NCBI RefSeq assembly: GCF_944324505.1
Contig: NZ_CALUWO010000001.1
Span: 248,001 to 312,000, forward strand
Origin: an uncultured Desulfovibrio sp.
GTDB lineage: Bacteria; Desulfobacterota; Desulfovibrionia; Desulfovibrionales; Desulfovibrionaceae
DNA length: 64,000 bases
Direction of reading: 5' to 3'
Each line of letters opens with the position of its first letter. Position 1 is the first letter of the stretch. The translations under genes were made by a program, and so were the position numbers. Positions 1-9,793 of the stretch are shown here, in pieces. Below the pieces are notes generated by a model. That model made no database searches and was not told the origin of the DNA. It worked only from the letters and a program-made list of their open reading frames with translations.

Positions 1-13
1 GGCCACGGAAGCC

Positions 14-1507
14 ATGAGTGCCCTGGGGCGGAGCGATGCACAACAGGACGAACACCAGCCCGAGGCGGAATCCCCGGCCGAGGCCACAGCCGAAACCCCG
101 GATGAATCCCCGGCCGACGCACCCGCGGCCGGCGATGATGCCCTGGAAGCGCCTGGGCATGACGCGGCTGCCACGCCTGACCCCCACGCTGTACAGGACA
201 GCACGACAGAGACCGCCCCGGAGGACAGCAAGCCCCCGACCTCCTCTGATGCCGTGACCACGGAGACAGAAGAGGCCATCGATCCTTCCCTGTCCGACGA
301 CACAGCGGCCGCGGACGAAGCGGAGCACGACGCCGATCATGCCGACCATCCTGACCGGGCCGACCGGGCCGACCACGACGACAGCGACGACCGGACCGCT
401 CCCGCGGCAGAAGATACCGCCGGGACTGATGTGCCGGCCGCTGCGGCCGCGTCAGCCGCTGTGCCCGCTGACGGTAATGGCGGCAGCGAGCCGCCCGTGC
501 CGCCTGCGGACGAAACGGCGCAGGAAGATGATGCGGAAAAGCCCATGGGCCTCCTGGATCATCTCAATGAAATGCGCTGGCGCCTGGTGCGCTGCTTCAT
601 TGCCGCGGCTCTGGGCTTCTGCGTCTGCTGGGCCTTTGTGGAACCCATCTTCGGCGTTCTGGTCAAACCGCTCCTGGCTGCCCTGCCCGCCGGCGGCAAC
701 GCCATCTACACCAGCATGCCCGAAGCCTTCTTCATCCGCATGTTCGTGGCCTTTGTGGCCGGCCTCTTTGTGGCAAGCCCCTTTATTTTCTATCAAGTAT
801 GGGCCTTCATCTCACCGGGTCTCTATGAGGAGGAAAAACTCTTCATTGTGCCTGTGGCTGTCATTTCGGCGGTCTTCTTTGTGGGTGGGGCGCTGTTCTG
901 CTATTACATCGTCTTCCCCTTTGCCTTCCAGTTCTTCATGAGCTATTCCACAGACATGATACAGGTCACCCCTCGTATCAGCGATTACGTGGACTTTGTG
1001 CTCAAGCTGCTTGTGGCCTTTGGCGTCATTTTCGAGATGCCGCTGTTCTCCTTCTTTCTTGCCCGCATGGGTGTGCTCACCGCAGCCCGCATGCGGCAGG
1101 CCCGCCGCTACGCCATTCTGGGCATCTTCATTGTGGCGGCCATTCTCACGCCGCCGGACGTGGTGTCGCAGCTGCTCATGGCCATTCCCATGCTGATTCT
1201 CTATGAGTTCAGCGTGCTGGTGGCAGCTACCTTCGGCAAAAAGCCGAAGCCCGCCGCCGAAGCGGAAGACACTCCCGAACCCGCCGCCAGCAGCGAGCCG
1301 GAACCCTGGCCCAGCGTGTTCACCCCCAGCAATCCCAAGAAGGTTTCCCGCATGCCCGACGGCACGTGGAATGACGTGCCCGCTGCCGCGGAAACACCGG
1401 ATACGCCGGCGGATGACAGCCCTGACACCGCCCCGGCGGACAAGCGCACCCCGGACGGGGATGCCGGAACGCCAGACACCAGCCGCAGCGAGAAGCCCCA
1501 TGACTAA
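14..1507 (+). CDS. tatC: Twin-arginine translocase subunit TatC with long acidic N-terminal extension
   Basis: TatC is the multispanning inner-membrane receptor of the Tat pathway and binds RR signal peptides of folded exported proteins. The TatC core begins near residue 178 ([14 protein letters not shown]) and keeps family landmarks: the SPFIFYQVW segment, FEMPLF and the late [11 protein letters not shown] helix, with about six membrane segments to residue 400. Residues 1-177 are low complexity, rich in Ala, Asp, Glu and Pro, with a His/Asp-rich stretch near residues 100-125. The C-terminus also has a disordered tail of about 95 residues. The frame is open to the window edge (no stop in bases 2-13), so the start at 14 is only the first ATG visible. 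A fusion to an upstream TatB-like gene cannot be excluded, and an internal start at 545 would give a normal-sized TatC. The stop overlaps hisB by 8 nt. Confidence 0.9.
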   Translation: MSALGRSDAQQDEHQPEAESPAEATAETPDESPADAPAAGDDALEAPGHDAAATPDPHAVQDSTTETAPEDSKPPTSSDAVTTETEEAIDPSLSDDTAAADEAEHDADHADHPDRADRADHDDSDDRTAPAAEDTAGTDVPAAAAASAAVPADGNGGSEPPVPPADETAQEDDAEKPMGLLDHLNEMRWRLVRCFIAAALGFCVCWAFVEPIFGVLVKPLLAALPAGGNAIYTSMPEAFFIRMFVAFVAGLFVASPFIFYQVWAFISPGLYEEEKLFIVPVAVISAVFFVGGALFCYYIVFPFAFQFFMSYSTDMIQVTPRISDYVDFVLKLLVAFGVIFEMPLFSFFLARMGVLTAARMRQARRYAILGIFIVAAILTPPDVVSQLLMAIPMLILYEFSVLVAATFGKKPKPAAEAEDTPEPAASSEPEPWPSVFTPSNPKKVSRMPDGTWNDVPAAAETPDTPADDSPDTAPADKRTPDGDAGTPDTSRSEKPHD

Positions 1508-2105
1508 TCCGCCTCTGCCGCCGCGCACGGCTGCCCGCAGCCGTCAGAGCGCCGAAACCGACATCCGGCTGGAACTCTGCCTGGACGGCACCGGCCAGAC
1601 CGACATTGCCACCGGCTTCGGCCTGCTGGATCACATGCTGACGCTGACCTTCTTCTGGGCCGGCATGGACCTGACCCTGCGCTGCAAGGGAGACCTGCAC
1701 ATTGATGCCCACCACAGCGCCGAGGATGTGGGCATCGTGCTGGGGCAGGCCGTTCTGGAAGCCCTGGGGGACCGCAAAGGCATCGAGCGTGTGGGCTTTG
1801 GCCGGGTTCCCATGGACGAGGCCCTCACGGAAGTGACCCTGGACCTTTCCGGGCGCGCCTGGCTGGAATGGCGTGGCGACGAACTGCTGCCCCCTGTGCT
1901 GGGCGGCGAGGAAAAGGACCTGTGGCGGGAATACTACAAGGCCTTTGCCGGCAGCGCCCGCTGCAATCTGCACGTATCCTTTCTGTACGGCAAGAACGGG
2001 CACCATCTGCTGGAATCCGTTGCCAAGGGGCTGGGGCTTGCCCTGCGCCAGGCCGTTGCCCGAACCGGCGCCGTTGTGCGCAGCACCAAGGGAGGTTTAG
2101 ACTGA
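1500..2105 (+). CDS. hisB: Imidazoleglycerol-phosphate dehydratase
   Basis: HisB dehydrates imidazole glycerol phosphate to imidazole acetol phosphate, the seventh step of histidine synthesis. The 201-aa product is the monofunctional dehydratase, without the phosphatase domain of enteric HisB. Both metal-binding motifs are visible: [11 protein letters not shown] in the first repeat and GHHLLES in the second, which bind the Mn ions of the active site. The ATG at 1500 lies inside the end of tatC (8-nt overlap), indicating translational coupling. The stop overlaps the next start as TGATG. The gene is split from hisA by one lipoprotein gene. Confidence 0.95.
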   Translation: MTNPPLPPRTAARSRQSAETDIRLELCLDGTGQTDIATGFGLLDHMLTLTFFWAGMDLTLRCKGDLHIDAHHSAEDVGIVLGQAVLEALGDRKGIERVGFGRVPMDEALTEVTLDLSGRAWLEWRGDELLPPVLGGEEKDLWREYYKAFAGSARCNLHVSFLYGKNGHHLLESVAKGLGLALRQAVARTGAVVRSTKGGLD

Positions 2106-2767
2106 TGCGATCCCGTTTCATCACCCTGACGACCCTGCTTGTGCTCTGCCTGGCTCTGGCCCTCACGGCCTGTGCCCGCAAGCCCCGCAGCACGGCCGAT
2201 GTTCCCCGCACCCTGTCCCAGACCTATCGCATTGCGGTGGCCCCCTTCTCCCAGCCCACCAGCACCAGTCAGCTCATCATGGGCTATCTGCCCGAACCCC
2301 AGGGCCGCATTGCCCCGGACCTGCTGGCAGAAATGGACCGGACCATGCGGGATGTGCTCCTGACCCAAACCAAGCGCCAGTATCTCTTCATTCCGCCGGG
2401 CAAGAACCTGCCCGACAAGATGCGCTTTCATACCTCAAACCAGCCGCAGGCACTGCCCCACTGGATCAGTTTTGCCCGCACCCTTGATGCCGACCTGCTC
2501 ATCATCCCCCAGATTCTGGACTGGCATCAGCGCGAAGGCTCCCGCGCCGGCGTTACCCGGGCGGCGCATGTGCGCTGCGAATTCTTCCTGCTCAACATCA
2601 AGCAAGGCGCTGTTACCGCCCGTTCCGTCTATGATGTGGAACAGTCGGGACTGACCAGCAACCTGCTGGAAATCGGCGACTTCTTCAAGCGCAAGGGCGG
2701 CTGGGCCACGGCCGAGGAACTGGCCCGCGAAGCCATGCTCAAGGCTGTAAAGGACTTTACCCTATGA
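2105..2767 (+). CDS. Predicted lipoprotein of unknown function between hisB and hisA
   Basis: The 220-aa product starts with a hydrophobic signal peptide ending in a lipobox (LTAC, Cys at about residue 23), so it should be processed by signal peptidase II and anchored to a membrane. The mature part contains YRIAVAPF near its start and [14 protein letters not shown] in the middle. This pattern resembles CsgG/LPP20/YajG-like lipoproteins that assemble around a beta sheet, but I cannot assign a family. Start and stop overlap hisB (TGATG) and hisA (ATGA), so it is transcribed and probably translated with the histidine genes although no histidine role is evident. Lipoprotein status is well supported; function is unknown. 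Confidence 0.85.
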   Translation: MRSRFITLTTLLVLCLALALTACARKPRSTADVPRTLSQTYRIAVAPFSQPTSTSQLIMGYLPEPQGRIAPDLLAEMDRTMRDVLLTQTKRQYLFIPPGKNLPDKMRFHTSNQPQALPHWISFARTLDADLLIIPQILDWHQREGSRAGVTRAAHVRCEFFLLNIKQGAVTARSVYDVEQSGLTSNLLEIGDFFKRKGGWATAEELAREAMLKAVKDFTL

Positions 2768-3501
2768 TCATCTTTCCCGCTGTGGACATTCAGGACGGCA
2801 AGGCCGTCCGCCTGCGTCAGGGCCGTGCCCATGACAGCACGGTCTTTTCTCCGGACCCTGTGGCCGCCGCGCGCCACTGGCAGGACCAGGGCGCACGCTG
2901 GCTGCACGTGGTGGACCTGGACGGCGCCTTTGACGGCCTGCCCAGAAGCCGCCACATCGTGCAACGCATCTGCGAGGCCCTGAGCATTCCCGTGCAGCTT
3001 GGCGGAGGCATCCGTGACCAGAACATCGCCCAGGCCTATCTGGATGCCGGGGTGGAACGCCTCATCATCGGCACCCTGGCTCTGGAACAGCCTCAGGCCT
3101 TTGCCGCGCTTTGCGCCCGCTTTCCGGGGCGCATTGGCGTTTCGCTGGATGCCGAGGGCGGACGCCTCAAGACCAAGGGCTGGGTGGCCGATGCCGGCAT
3201 GACCGTGGACGACGTTCTGCCCCGCCTGCTGGGCGACGGCGCAGCCTTCATCATCTATACGGACATCGAGCGTGACGGCATGCAGAGCGGGGTCAACCTG
3301 ACGGCCCTGGAGCATCTGGCCCGGGCCTCCTCCGTGCCGGTCATCGCGGCCGGCGGCGTGGCCACGCTGGCCGATGTGCAGGCCCTCTACCCTCTCAGCC
3401 GCACGGCCCATCTGCAGGGCGCCATCAGCGGCCGCGCCCTGTATGAAGGCACCCTGAATCTGGCCGAGGCCAACCGCTGGCTTGCCGCACAACAGGACTA
3501 A
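2764..3501 (+). CDS. hisA: Phosphoribosylformimino-5-aminoimidazole carboxamide ribotide isomerase
   Basis: HisA isomerises ProFAR to PRFAR (an Amadori rearrangement) in histidine synthesis. The 245-aa protein is a TIM barrel of normal length. The N-terminal [14 protein letters not shown] carries the catalytic Asp8, QLGGGIR and IAAGGVA are the two phosphate-binding loops, and [10 protein letters not shown] carries the second catalytic Asp. The ATG overlaps the preceding stop (ATGA). It is the last gene of the tatC-hisB-lipoprotein-hisA run. No clear terminator follows directly; an AT-rich segment and then a G-rich hairpin repeat come next. Confidence 0.95.
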   Translation: MIIFPAVDIQDGKAVRLRQGRAHDSTVFSPDPVAAARHWQDQGARWLHVVDLDGAFDGLPRSRHIVQRICEALSIPVQLGGGIRDQNIAQAYLDAGVERLIIGTLALEQPQAFAALCARFPGRIGVSLDAEGGRLKTKGWVADAGMTVDDVLPRLLGDGAAFIIYTDIERDGMQSGVNLTALEHLARASSVPVIAAGGVATLADVQALYPLSRTAHLQGAISGRALYEGTLNLAEANRWLAAQQD

Positions 3502-3605
3502 CGTTTGTTAACAACGAATTTTACAAATAATTTCAACAGATAAAGCAAATATCCCGTATACACTCCGCGTGCCTTTAGGGGAGAGAGTCCTTGTGTCCCA
3601 AGCTC

Positions 3606-3698
3606 TTCCCCCGGTAAAAGTGCGCTGGGGAAGGGATGGGGGGTTGGGGGAAGGGAAACCCGCTCCCGCGCCGGCGGAGGGCTTTCCCTTCCCCCAAA
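3606..3698. repeat. G-rich hairpin intergenic repeat, copy 1
   Basis: The element contains GGGAAGGGATGGGGGG followed by an inverted pair: TTGGGGGAAGGGAAACCC (3644-3661) with GGGCTTTCCCTTCCCCCAA (3679-3697), separated by about 17 nt. A second copy with the same layout lies at about 40395-40484. Both sit downstream of plus-strand genes and after an AT-rich segment. This looks like a REP-type or transcription-ending repeat family; its role is inferred. Confidence 0.7.
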
Positions 3699-3928
3699 CA
3701 GGCAGCGAAGAGGGGTAACAGGCCCCAGGCCGGGCGCATTCCCGGATCACACCACAAACGCTTTCGGGGGAAAGGACGCACCTGTACGAGCGCGCCTTTC
3801 CCCCGTTCTGCTGCGTCACGGCACACACCCGCAGGGAGGGGCCAGCACGCACCGCCGCCTTCTCCCCGCACCGGTCCGCCGCAAACGCACAGCACACCAC
3901 GCCATGAGGCGCCGACCGCGCAGGAGGC

Positions 3929-3957
3929 TTGACGGAAAAAGGCAGTCCCCCTATGCT
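3929..3957 (+). promoter_or_regulatory. Sigma70-type promoter for mdtJI
   Basis: The -35 box TTGACG (3929-3934) and -10 box TATGCT (3952-3957) are separated by exactly 17 nt. The predicted transcript starts near 3964, leaving a leader of about 190 nt before the mdtJ ATG at 4153. That leader contains a palindrome and a stem-loop. Confidence 0.65.
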
Positions 3958-4152
3958 CACATCCATGCTTTCCGGCAGATTTTTCCCCCTTTTCCGGGCC
4001 GTTCTGGCCTGTCATCGTGAACGCTACTGGCGTTCCTTCCTCTAGTCGTCCCCGCGTACTGACAGCTCCTCAGGGCGCATGCCATGGCATGCGCCGCATA
4101 CCGTCATGCCCGCGCTTACGGTGCGGGCCGTCTCCTGCAACGCGAGGTCATC

Positions 4153-4533
4153 ATGTCTCCTGTACGTCCCTATCACTGGATGTGCCTGCTGGCAGCTATT
4201 GTGCTGGAAGTGGGCGGATCCACCCTCATGAAACTTTCCCATGACTGGGCCTTTGCCCATGCCTCTCTGCTGGGGCTGGTGCTCATGTGGCTGTGCATCG
4301 GCCTGTCCTACTACTGCCTGTCCCTGTCCACCACCGGCCTGCCCGTGGGCGTGGCCTTTGCCTTCTGGGAAGCCATGGGCCTGACCCTGGTAACCCTGTC
4401 CGGCATACTTGTGCTGGGGGAACATCTGTCGGCGCAGCGCCTGCTGGGCCTCTGCTGCGTCCTGGGCGGTGCCATGCTGGTCCATCACGGAACCAGCCAG
4501 GGCACAACGACGCAGAAGGAGAACAGGTCATGA
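4153..4533 (+). CDS. mdtJ: SMR-family transporter subunit, MdtJ-like
   Basis: This 126-aa inner-membrane protein with four transmembrane helices belongs to the small multidrug resistance family. Its pattern (LEVGGSTLMKLS, SYYCLSLSTTGLPVG, AFWEAMG, LGEHL) matches MdtJ, which pairs with MdtI to export spermidine in E. coli. Glu19 in helix 1 corresponds to the conserved membrane-embedded carboxylate. I chose ATG 4153 rather than an in-frame ATG at 4084 because helix 1 then sits at the normal position and GAGG precedes the ATG. The end overlaps the second subunit (ATGA), as expected for an obligate heterodimer. The substrate is inferred from family only. Confidence 0.85.
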   Translation: MSPVRPYHWMCLLAAIVLEVGGSTLMKLSHDWAFAHASLLGLVLMWLCIGLSYYCLSLSTTGLPVGVAFAFWEAMGLTLVTLSGILVLGEHLSAQRLLGLCCVLGGAMLVHHGTSQGTTTQKENRS

Positions 4534-4853
4534 GCATGCTTCTGCCTGTTCTCCTGCTCATTGGCGCCGCGGCGCTGGATGTGCTGGCCAATCTGCTGCT
4601 GGCCCACAGTGACGGCTTTCGCCGGCGGCTTTACGGTGTGGGCGCCCTGCTCTGCGTGGGACTGGCCTTTTTCTGCCTGTCCGAAGTGGTGCGCTGGATG
4701 GACCTTTCCGTGGCCTATGCCATGTGGGGCAGCTTTGGCATACTGGGCACCTCTCTGGGAGGCTGGTTCTTCTTCCGGCAGACGCTGCGTCCCTGCGCCT
4801 TTGCGGGCATGGCGCTGCTGATCTGCGGCATGCTGCTCCTGCAACTGTCCTAG
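4530..4853 (+). CDS. mdtI: SMR-family transporter subunit, MdtI-like
   Basis: The 107-aa partner of MdtJ has four predicted transmembrane helices. HSDGFRRRLYG and DLSVAYAMWGSFGI closely follow MdtI. One difference is visible: the helix-1 carboxylate is Asp17 in ALDVLAN, where MdtI proteins usually have Glu. Translation is coupled to mdtJ through the ATGA overlap. The likely role is proton-coupled export of a polyamine or cationic compound as an MdtJI heterodimer. A perfect GC-rich hairpin follows about 40 nt after the stop. Confidence 0.85.
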   Translation: MSMLLPVLLLIGAAALDVLANLLLAHSDGFRRRLYGVGALLCVGLAFFCLSEVVRWMDLSVAYAMWGSFGILGTSLGGWFFFRQTLRPCAFAGMALLICGMLLLQLS

Positions 4854-4886
4854 GCTGCTCCGGCCTTTTGCCCGTTCTCCCGTCAC

Positions 4887-4933
4887 AAAACGAGGGGCGC
4901 GGTCCGCTCTTCAGGAACGGACCGCGCCCCTCG
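4887..4933 (-). terminator. Perfect 16-bp hairpin between convergent mdtI and lon
   Basis: CGAGGGGCGCGGTCCG (4891-4906) pairs exactly with 4918-4933 across an 11-nt loop. On the minus strand it is followed by TTTTG, giving a factor-independent terminator about 210 nt past the lon stop. On the plus strand no T-run follows, but the stem also lies behind mdtI. Confidence 0.65.
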
Positions 4934-5143
4934 CTGGCCACATGGCCGTGCGCTGTGCAGATTTTTCGGCATGCCCAGAACATTCCTGGCTCGCAGCCGC
5001 GCTTCCAGGAAAGAAACATTCCCCTTCCCCGGCGCGCGTGTCCAGGGCGCACGGAAGCGCCCGGCAGACCTGCATCACAGAACAGGCGTTGCCGCTATGG
5101 GGTATTGCCGTGGACTAGTAGGCAAGCCTGGTGTCAACGCGCC

Positions 5144-7582
5144 CTAATGCGTGGCCGAGGCCGCCTCTTCCGGCGCGCTTGCGCCGGCACGCAGGGAAAG
5201 ATACAGGGGGCGCGCCGTGTCCCGGCCGGAAAAGATGACGTCCTCCGGCGCGTCCAGGGCCAGGGGCAGCACCTCGTCCACATGGTCCACAAAGAGGATT
5301 TCCAGGTCCCGCAGGACCTCGTCCGGCACGTCCCGCAGGTCCTTTTCATTATCGCGCGGCATGATGACCCGCTTGATGCCGCTGCGCCGGGCGGCCAGCA
5401 GCTTTTCCCGCAGGCCGCCGATGGGCAGCACCCGGCCGCGCAGGGAAATTTCGCCGGTCATGGCCACATCGTTGCGCACGGCAATGCCCAGCAGGGCCGA
5501 GGTGATGGAGGTGGCCAGTGTGATGCCCGCAGACGGCCCGTCCTTGGGGGTGGCGCCGGACGGCACATGCACATGAATGTCCACCTTGCTGTGGAAATGC
5601 GGGTCCAGCCCCAGGATGTCCGCACGGGAGCGCACATAGCTCAGGGCCGCACGGGCAGATTCCTTCATGACATCGCCCAGATGGCCGGTGGTCACCACCT
5701 GCCCGCTGCCGCTCATGAGGCTGGTTTCCACCAGCAGAATTTCACCGCCGCGCTGATTGTAGGCCAGGCCGGCACAGACGCCCACCTGCGATTCATTCTC
5801 GCGCTCCTCGTGCCGGTAGCGCTTGACGCCCAGCAGCGAGGGAAGGCTCTGACGGGATATGGTCACGCACTTGTTGTGGTCCTTTTCCTCCACCAGGCGA
5901 ATGGCCGTCTTGCGGCACAGGGCAGCAATTTCCCGTTCCAGATTGCGGACCCCGGCCTCCCAGGTATAGGAACGAATGATTTCCAGCAGAGCATTGTCGG
6001 AAAGGCGGATATTGAAGTCCCGCAGCCCATGTTCCTCGATCTGTCGCGGCAGCAGGAAATTCCGGGCGATGTGCAGCTTTTCCGTTTCCAGGTAGCTGTT
6101 CAGCTCGATAATCTCCATGCGGTCCAGCAGGGGCATGGGGATGGCGTCCAGGGAATTGGCCGTGGTGATGAAGAAGACCTTGGACAGATCATAGTCCAGG
6201 TCCAGATAATGATCCATGAAGGCATTGTTCTGTTCCGGGTCCAGCACCTCCAGCAGCGCCGACGCCGGGTCGCCGCGAAAGTCGGAACTCATCTTGTCCA
6301 CTTCATCCAGGCAGAACAGGGGATTGTTGAACTTCACCCGCTTGAGCGACTGGATGATCTTGCCCGGCAGCGCCCCCACATAGGTACGCCGATGCCCGCG
6401 GATTTCGGCCTCGTCCCGCACGCCGCCCAGGGACAGACGCACGTATTCGCGCCCTGTGGCGCGGGCCACGGAGCGGGCCAGGGAGGTCTTGCCCACGCCG
6501 GGCGGCCCCACAAAGCAGAGAATGGGACCGCGCAGGCCGTTGGAGAGCTTCTGCACGGCCAGATATTCGAGGATGCGCTCCTTGGGCTTTTCCAGCCCGT
6601 AGTGATCGCCGTCCAGAATGGCCCTGGCCTTGTGGATATCGATATCCACTTCCTTGAGGTCATTCCAGGGCAGGTCCAGCAGCCAGTCCACATAGTTGCG
6701 CACCACCGTATATTCCGCGGCAGACGGGGGAATGACGCGCAGCTTCTTGATTTCGGAAAGCGCCCGTTCGCTGGCCTCTGCGGGCATGTTGCGTGCCTTC
6801 AGCTTTTTTTCCAGCTCGTCCATCTCGGCCTGCGGATCATCTTCCCGGCCCATTTCCTTGTTGATGGCCTTGATCTGCTCATTGAGATAGTACTCGCGCT
6901 GGTTGCGCTCCATCTGCACCTTGACGCGATTCTTGATGCGCTTTTCCATGCTGGCCACGGCCACTTCACCCTGTAAAAAGGCATAGACCTTTTCCAGGCG
7001 GGCCGTCACGTCCGTCTCTTCCAGCACTTCCTGCTTCTTGCGATACTCCACCTTGAGATGGGGCAGCACCGCATCGGCCAGCGCGCCGGCGTCCTTCAGG
7101 GCGCTGATGGCCTGTACGGCCTCCGGCGACATCTTCTTGTTGGCTTTGGCAAATTCCTCCACAGCCTCATGCACGGCGCGCACCAGGGCCTCGCGCTCCT
7201 CGGGGCGGCTCTCGCTTTCCTGCACGGAGCTGATCTGCACCAGCGGGCAGGGGCCGTCCGTTTCCAGCGCGGTCCACGCGGCGCGGTGCAGGCCCTCGAA
7301 CAGGACCTTGATGGTGCCGTCGGGCAGACGCAGCATCTGGAGCAGCCGGCAGACCACCCCCACGGGGAACAGGTCCTGCGCACCGGGGCGCTCCACATCG
7401 GCCTCGCGCTGCGTCACCAGAAAAATGCTTTTTCCGTAGGCGCTCTGCGCGGCCTCGATGGCCTTGATGGACGCCTCTCGCCCCACAAAGAGCGGCATGA
7501 TGGAACGCGGAAACATGACCACTTCCCGCAGGGGCATCAGTGGCAATATCTGCACCTTGGCAGCGCGTACGGATTCGGACAT
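5144..7582 (-). CDS. lon: ATP-dependent protease Lon
   Basis: Lon is a cytoplasmic homohexameric AAA+ serine protease that degrades misfolded and regulatory proteins. The 812-aa length is typical. In order: an N-terminal substrate-binding LON domain (about 10-205), a coiled-coil helical region (about 210-310), the AAA+ module with Walker [10 protein letters not shown] near residue 360 and Walker [10 protein letters not shown], and the protease domain with the catalytic Ser in [10 protein letters not shown] and the catalytic Lys in [15 protein letters not shown]. The ATG at 7582 is preceded by GGAGG at 7-nt spacing. It is the last gene of tig-clpP-clpX-lon; a hairpin lies between clpX and lon. 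Confidence 0.97.
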   Translation of the reverse strand: MSESVRAAKVQILPLMPLREVVMFPRSIMPLFVGREASIKAIEAAQSAYGKSIFLVTQREADVERPGAQDLFPVGVVCRLLQMLRLPDGTIKVLFEGLHRAAWTALETDGPCPLVQISSVQESESRPEEREALVRAVHEAVEEFAKANKKMSPEAVQAISALKDAGALADAVLPHLKVEYRKKQEVLEETDVTARLEKVYAFLQGEVAVASMEKRIKNRVKVQMERNQREYYLNEQIKAINKEMGREDDPQAEMDELEKKLKARNMPAEASERALSEIKKLRVIPPSAAEYTVVRNYVDWLLDLPWNDLKEVDIDIHKARAILDGDHYGLEKPKERILEYLAVQKLSNGLRGPILCFVGPPGVGKTSLARSVARATGREYVRLSLGGVRDEAEIRGHRRTYVGALPGKIIQSLKRVKFNNPLFCLDEVDKMSSDFRGDPASALLEVLDPEQNNAFMDHYLDLDYDLSKVFFITTANSLDAIPMPLLDRMEIIELNSYLETEKLHIARNFLLPRQIEEHGLRDFNIRLSDNALLEIIRSYTWEAGVRNLEREIAALCRKTAIRLVEEKDHNKCVTISRQSLPSLLGVKRYRHEERENESQVGVCAGLAYNQRGGEILLVETSLMSGSGQVVTTGHLGDVMKESARAALSYVRSRADILGLDPHFHSKVDIHVHVPSGATPKDGPSAGITLATSITSALLGIAVRNDVAMTGEISLRGRVLPIGGLREKLLAARRSGIKRVIMPRDNEKDLRDVPDEVLRDLEILFVDHVDEVLPLALDAPEDVIFSGRDTARPLYLSLRAGASAPEEAASATH

Positions 7583-7683
7583 AGGAGATTCCTCCGCGCC
7601 CGGGCCAGAACCGGGCGCCGTATCGCAGCCGCCGGGGCGACCGCAACCACAAAATCATGACCGGAAACGTCTCCGGTACCAGA

Positions 7684-7714
7684 GGGCGCGTCCATGCCGC
7701 AGCATGGCGCGCCC
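7684..7714 (-). terminator. Hairpin between clpX and lon
   Basis: GGGCGCG and CCATGC (7684-7697, one bulged T) pair with GCATGG and CGCGCCC (7702-7714) around a CGCA loop. It sits about 55 nt after the clpX stop. There is no T-run, so it is more likely an mRNA-stabilising or attenuating structure than a full terminator. Confidence 0.45.
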
Positions 7715-7769
7715 GGTTCTTCTGAGCATGCCGTCACGGGGCAGACGGGCCTGCCCCGCCGCCCTTGGC

Positions 7770-9050
7770 CTAGGATGCCTGCCCGTCTCCGCCGGCCGCT
7801 GCGGGCGCCCCGTCTTCGCCATAGAGCAGCACAGGTTCCTTGCCTTTTTCAATGACAGCCTGATTGATAAGGCATTCCTTCACATTGGGCATGGATGGCA
7901 GACGGAACATGATGTCCAGCATGATGCGCTCCATCACATTGCGCAGGCCGCGGGCACCGGTCTTGCGCTCGATGGCCTTGTGGGCAATGGCCTTGAGCGC
8001 ATTGGGCGTAAAGCGCAGGTGCACGTTGTCCAGCTCAAAGAGCTTCTGGTACTGCCGCACCAGGGCATTCTTGGGTTCGGTGAGGATGCGTATGAGGTCG
8101 GGTTCATCCAGTTCATCCACATGGGTGATGATGGGAATGCGGCCCACAAATTCGGGAATGAGGCCGAACTGCACCAGGTCCTGCGGATGGATCTTGTCCA
8201 GCAGCTCGGACAGGGGCATGTTCTTGCTGTGATGCACATGGGCGCCAAAGCCCATGGACCCGCCGGACATGCGTGATTCCACAATCTTGTCCAGTCCCAC
8301 AAAGGCCCCGCCCACAATGAACAGAATATTGCTGGTGTTCATGCGGATGAATTCCTGCTGGGGATGCTTGCGCCCCCCCTTGGGCGGGATATTGGCCTCC
8401 GTGCCTTCAATGATCTTGAGCAGGGCCTGCTGCACCCCTTCTCCCGAAACGTCGCGGGTGATGGAGGGGCCGTCGCTCTTGCGGGAAATCTTGTCGATTT
8501 CGTCAATGTAGATGATGCCCTTGCTGGCGGCTTCCAGATCGTAGTCCGCATTCTGGAGCAGCTGCACCAGGATGTTTTCCACATCCTCGCCCACGTAGCC
8601 GGCCTCGGTCAGGGTCGTGGCATCGGCAATGGCAAAGGGCACGCGCAGAATCCTGGCCAGGGTCTTGGCCAGCAGGGTCTTGCCACTGCCGGAAGGCCCC
8701 ACCAGCAGGATATTGCTCTTTTCCAGCTCCACGTCATCGCCGAGGGCATCGGCAAAGAAGACGCGCTTGTAGTGGTTGTGCACCGCCACGGACAGAATCT
8801 TCTTGGCCTCGTGCTGGCCGATGACGTATTCGTCCAGTCGTTCCTTGATCTCCTGCGGCGAAAGCAGACGGTCCGGCGAGTCATCGTTATGCAGCTGGTC
8901 ACGGGCGATGATATCGCTGCATGCCTTGATGCACTGGTCGCAGATACGGGCATTGTCCTGCACGATGAGGTTCTTGACTTCATGCTCGGAGCGACCGCAG
9001 AACGAGCAGCGCAGCGGCTCGTCAGTGCGGGAAGTGGTGTCATTTGCCAT
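7770..9050 (-). CDS. clpX: ATP-dependent Clp protease ATP-binding subunit ClpX
   Basis: ClpX is the AAA+ unfoldase that recognises tagged substrates and threads them into ClpP. The 426-aa protein has the N-terminal zinc-binding domain with Cys15, Cys18, Cys37 and Cys40, Walker A GPSGSGKT near residue 118, Walker [10 protein letters not shown], and the ClpP-docking loop region with the IGF-equivalent triplet LGF or MGF. Family members carry RKH pore loops; [10 protein letters not shown] is visible. The start follows the clpP stop by a single nucleotide, so the two subunits are coupled. Confidence 0.97.
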   Translation of the reverse strand: MANDTTSRTDEPLRCSFCGRSEHEVKNLIVQDNARICDQCIKACSDIIARDQLHNDDSPDRLLSPQEIKERLDEYVIGQHEAKKILSVAVHNHYKRVFFADALGDDVELEKSNILLVGPSGSGKTLLAKTLARILRVPFAIADATTLTEAGYVGEDVENILVQLLQNADYDLEAASKGIIYIDEIDKISRKSDGPSITRDVSGEGVQQALLKIIEGTEANIPPKGGRKHPQQEFIRMNTSNILFIVGGAFVGLDKIVESRMSGGSMGFGAHVHHSKNMPLSELLDKIHPQDLVQFGLIPEFVGRIPIITHVDELDEPDLIRILTEPKNALVRQYQKLFELDNVHLRFTPNALKAIAHKAIERKTGARGLRNVMERIMLDIMFRLPSMPNVKECLINQAVIEKGKEPVLLYGEDGAPAAAGGDGQAS

Positions 9051-9051
9051 C

Positions 9052-9654
9052 TTATTTCATTTCCTCGAGATCGCGGCGGGAAGTCAGCACGCGGTCGATG
9101 ATGCCCAGCTTCCGGGCCTCTTCGGAAGTCAGGAAGTTGTCGCGTTCCGTGGCGGCCACAATGGCCTCGTAAGGCTGGCCCGTATTCTCGGCCAGCATGC
9201 GATTGAGGTTCTCCTTGAGGCGCAGAATTTCGCGGGCATGGATTTCAATGTCCGAGGCCTGCCCCTGATAGCCGCCCAGCGGCTGATGAATCATGATCTG
9301 GCTGTTGGGCAGGGCAAAGCGCATGCCCTTCCTGCCGGCGGCCAGCAAAAAGGCCCCCATGCTGGCCGCCCGGCCCATGCAGACCGTGGTCACCGGGGAG
9401 GTGATATAGCGCATGGTATCATAGATGGCCAGACCGGCTGTCACGGAACCGCCGGGAGAATTGATGTACAGATTGATCTCCTGCTCCGGGTCCTGCGATT
9501 CCAGGAAGAGCAGCTGGGCGCAGATGCTCGATGCCACGGCATCGGTCACTTCCGTGCTCAACAGGATGATGCGGTCCTTGAGCAGGCGGGAATAGATATC
9601 GTACGTGCGTTCCGAGCGGCCCGTATTTTCGACAACATAGGGGACGTAGGACAT
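9052..9654 (-). CDS. clpP: ATP-dependent Clp protease proteolytic subunit
   Basis: ClpP forms the two-ring tetradecameric serine protease chamber that partners with ClpX. The 200-aa product starting at MSYVPYVVE matches the normal N-terminus; a longer in-frame start at 9735 would add 27 atypical residues and is rejected. Ser98 in GRAASMG, His123 in [11 protein letters not shown] and the downstream Asp form the catalytic triad, and [12 protein letters not shown] is the oxyanion-hole region. It lies between tig and clpX with a hairpin upstream, so clpPX levels may be adjusted relative to tig. Confidence 0.97.
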   Translation of the reverse strand: MSYVPYVVENTGRSERTYDIYSRLLKDRIILLSTEVTDAVASSICAQLLFLESQDPEQEINLYINSPGGSVTAGLAIYDTMRYITSPVTTVCMGRAASMGAFLLAAGRKGMRFALPNSQIMIHQPLGGYQGQASDIEIHAREILRLKENLNRMLAENTGQPYEAIVAATERDNFLTSEEARKLGIIDRVLTSRRDLEEMK

Positions 9655-9722
9655 GGGCTGACCTCGTGTTCTCCGGTAAGAAGGGCGTGGCCCTGCACGC
9701 GGCGGCATGCCGCGCGGCCGGC

Positions 9723-9765
9723 CGAAAAAATCCAATAACGCCGCGCCCGTTTTCGGACGCGGCGT
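9723..9765 (-). terminator. Attenuator-like hairpin between tig and clpP
   Basis: ACGCCGCGCCCG (9738-9749) pairs with CGGACGCGGCGT (9754-9765) with one mismatch around a TTTT loop, about 28 nt past the tig stop. On the minus strand a run of six T follows after about eight nucleotides. It could partly terminate tig transcription before clpP. Confidence 0.5.
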
Positions 9766-9793
9766 CAGACGGCAAGGGAATGCGTGCGTCCCG

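Larger units (their letters stand above)
3502..4152. other. Intergenic region between hisA and mdtJ
   Basis: This 651-bp stretch has no supportable gene. It starts AT-rich (3505-3560), then carries the G-rich hairpin repeat described separately (about 3606-3698), a second dyad (3765-3775 with 3793-3805, both arms containing GGGGGAAAGG or its complement), and a sigma70-type promoter at 3929-3957. The mdtJ leader follows, with a perfect 22-bp palindrome at 4073-4094 and a GC-rich stem-loop at about 4118-4138. Confidence 0.7.

Noticed and set aside
100..420. Tandem repeats in the 5' part of tatC as a CRISPR or satellite
   Set aside because: The repeats are short codon-level repetitions of Asp/His/Ala within an open frame, without spacers or constant repeat length.
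3964..4152. Guanidine-II (mini-ykkC) riboswitch upstream of mdtJ
   Set aside because: The two small hairpins with ACGR tetraloops are not present; only one stem has a loop resembling this, with five loop bases.
4724..6976. 750-codon plus-strand open frame opposite lon
   Set aside because: It lies antisense to the fully conserved lon gene; the product is Gln/His/Gly-rich without motifs, as expected from GC-rich shadow frames.
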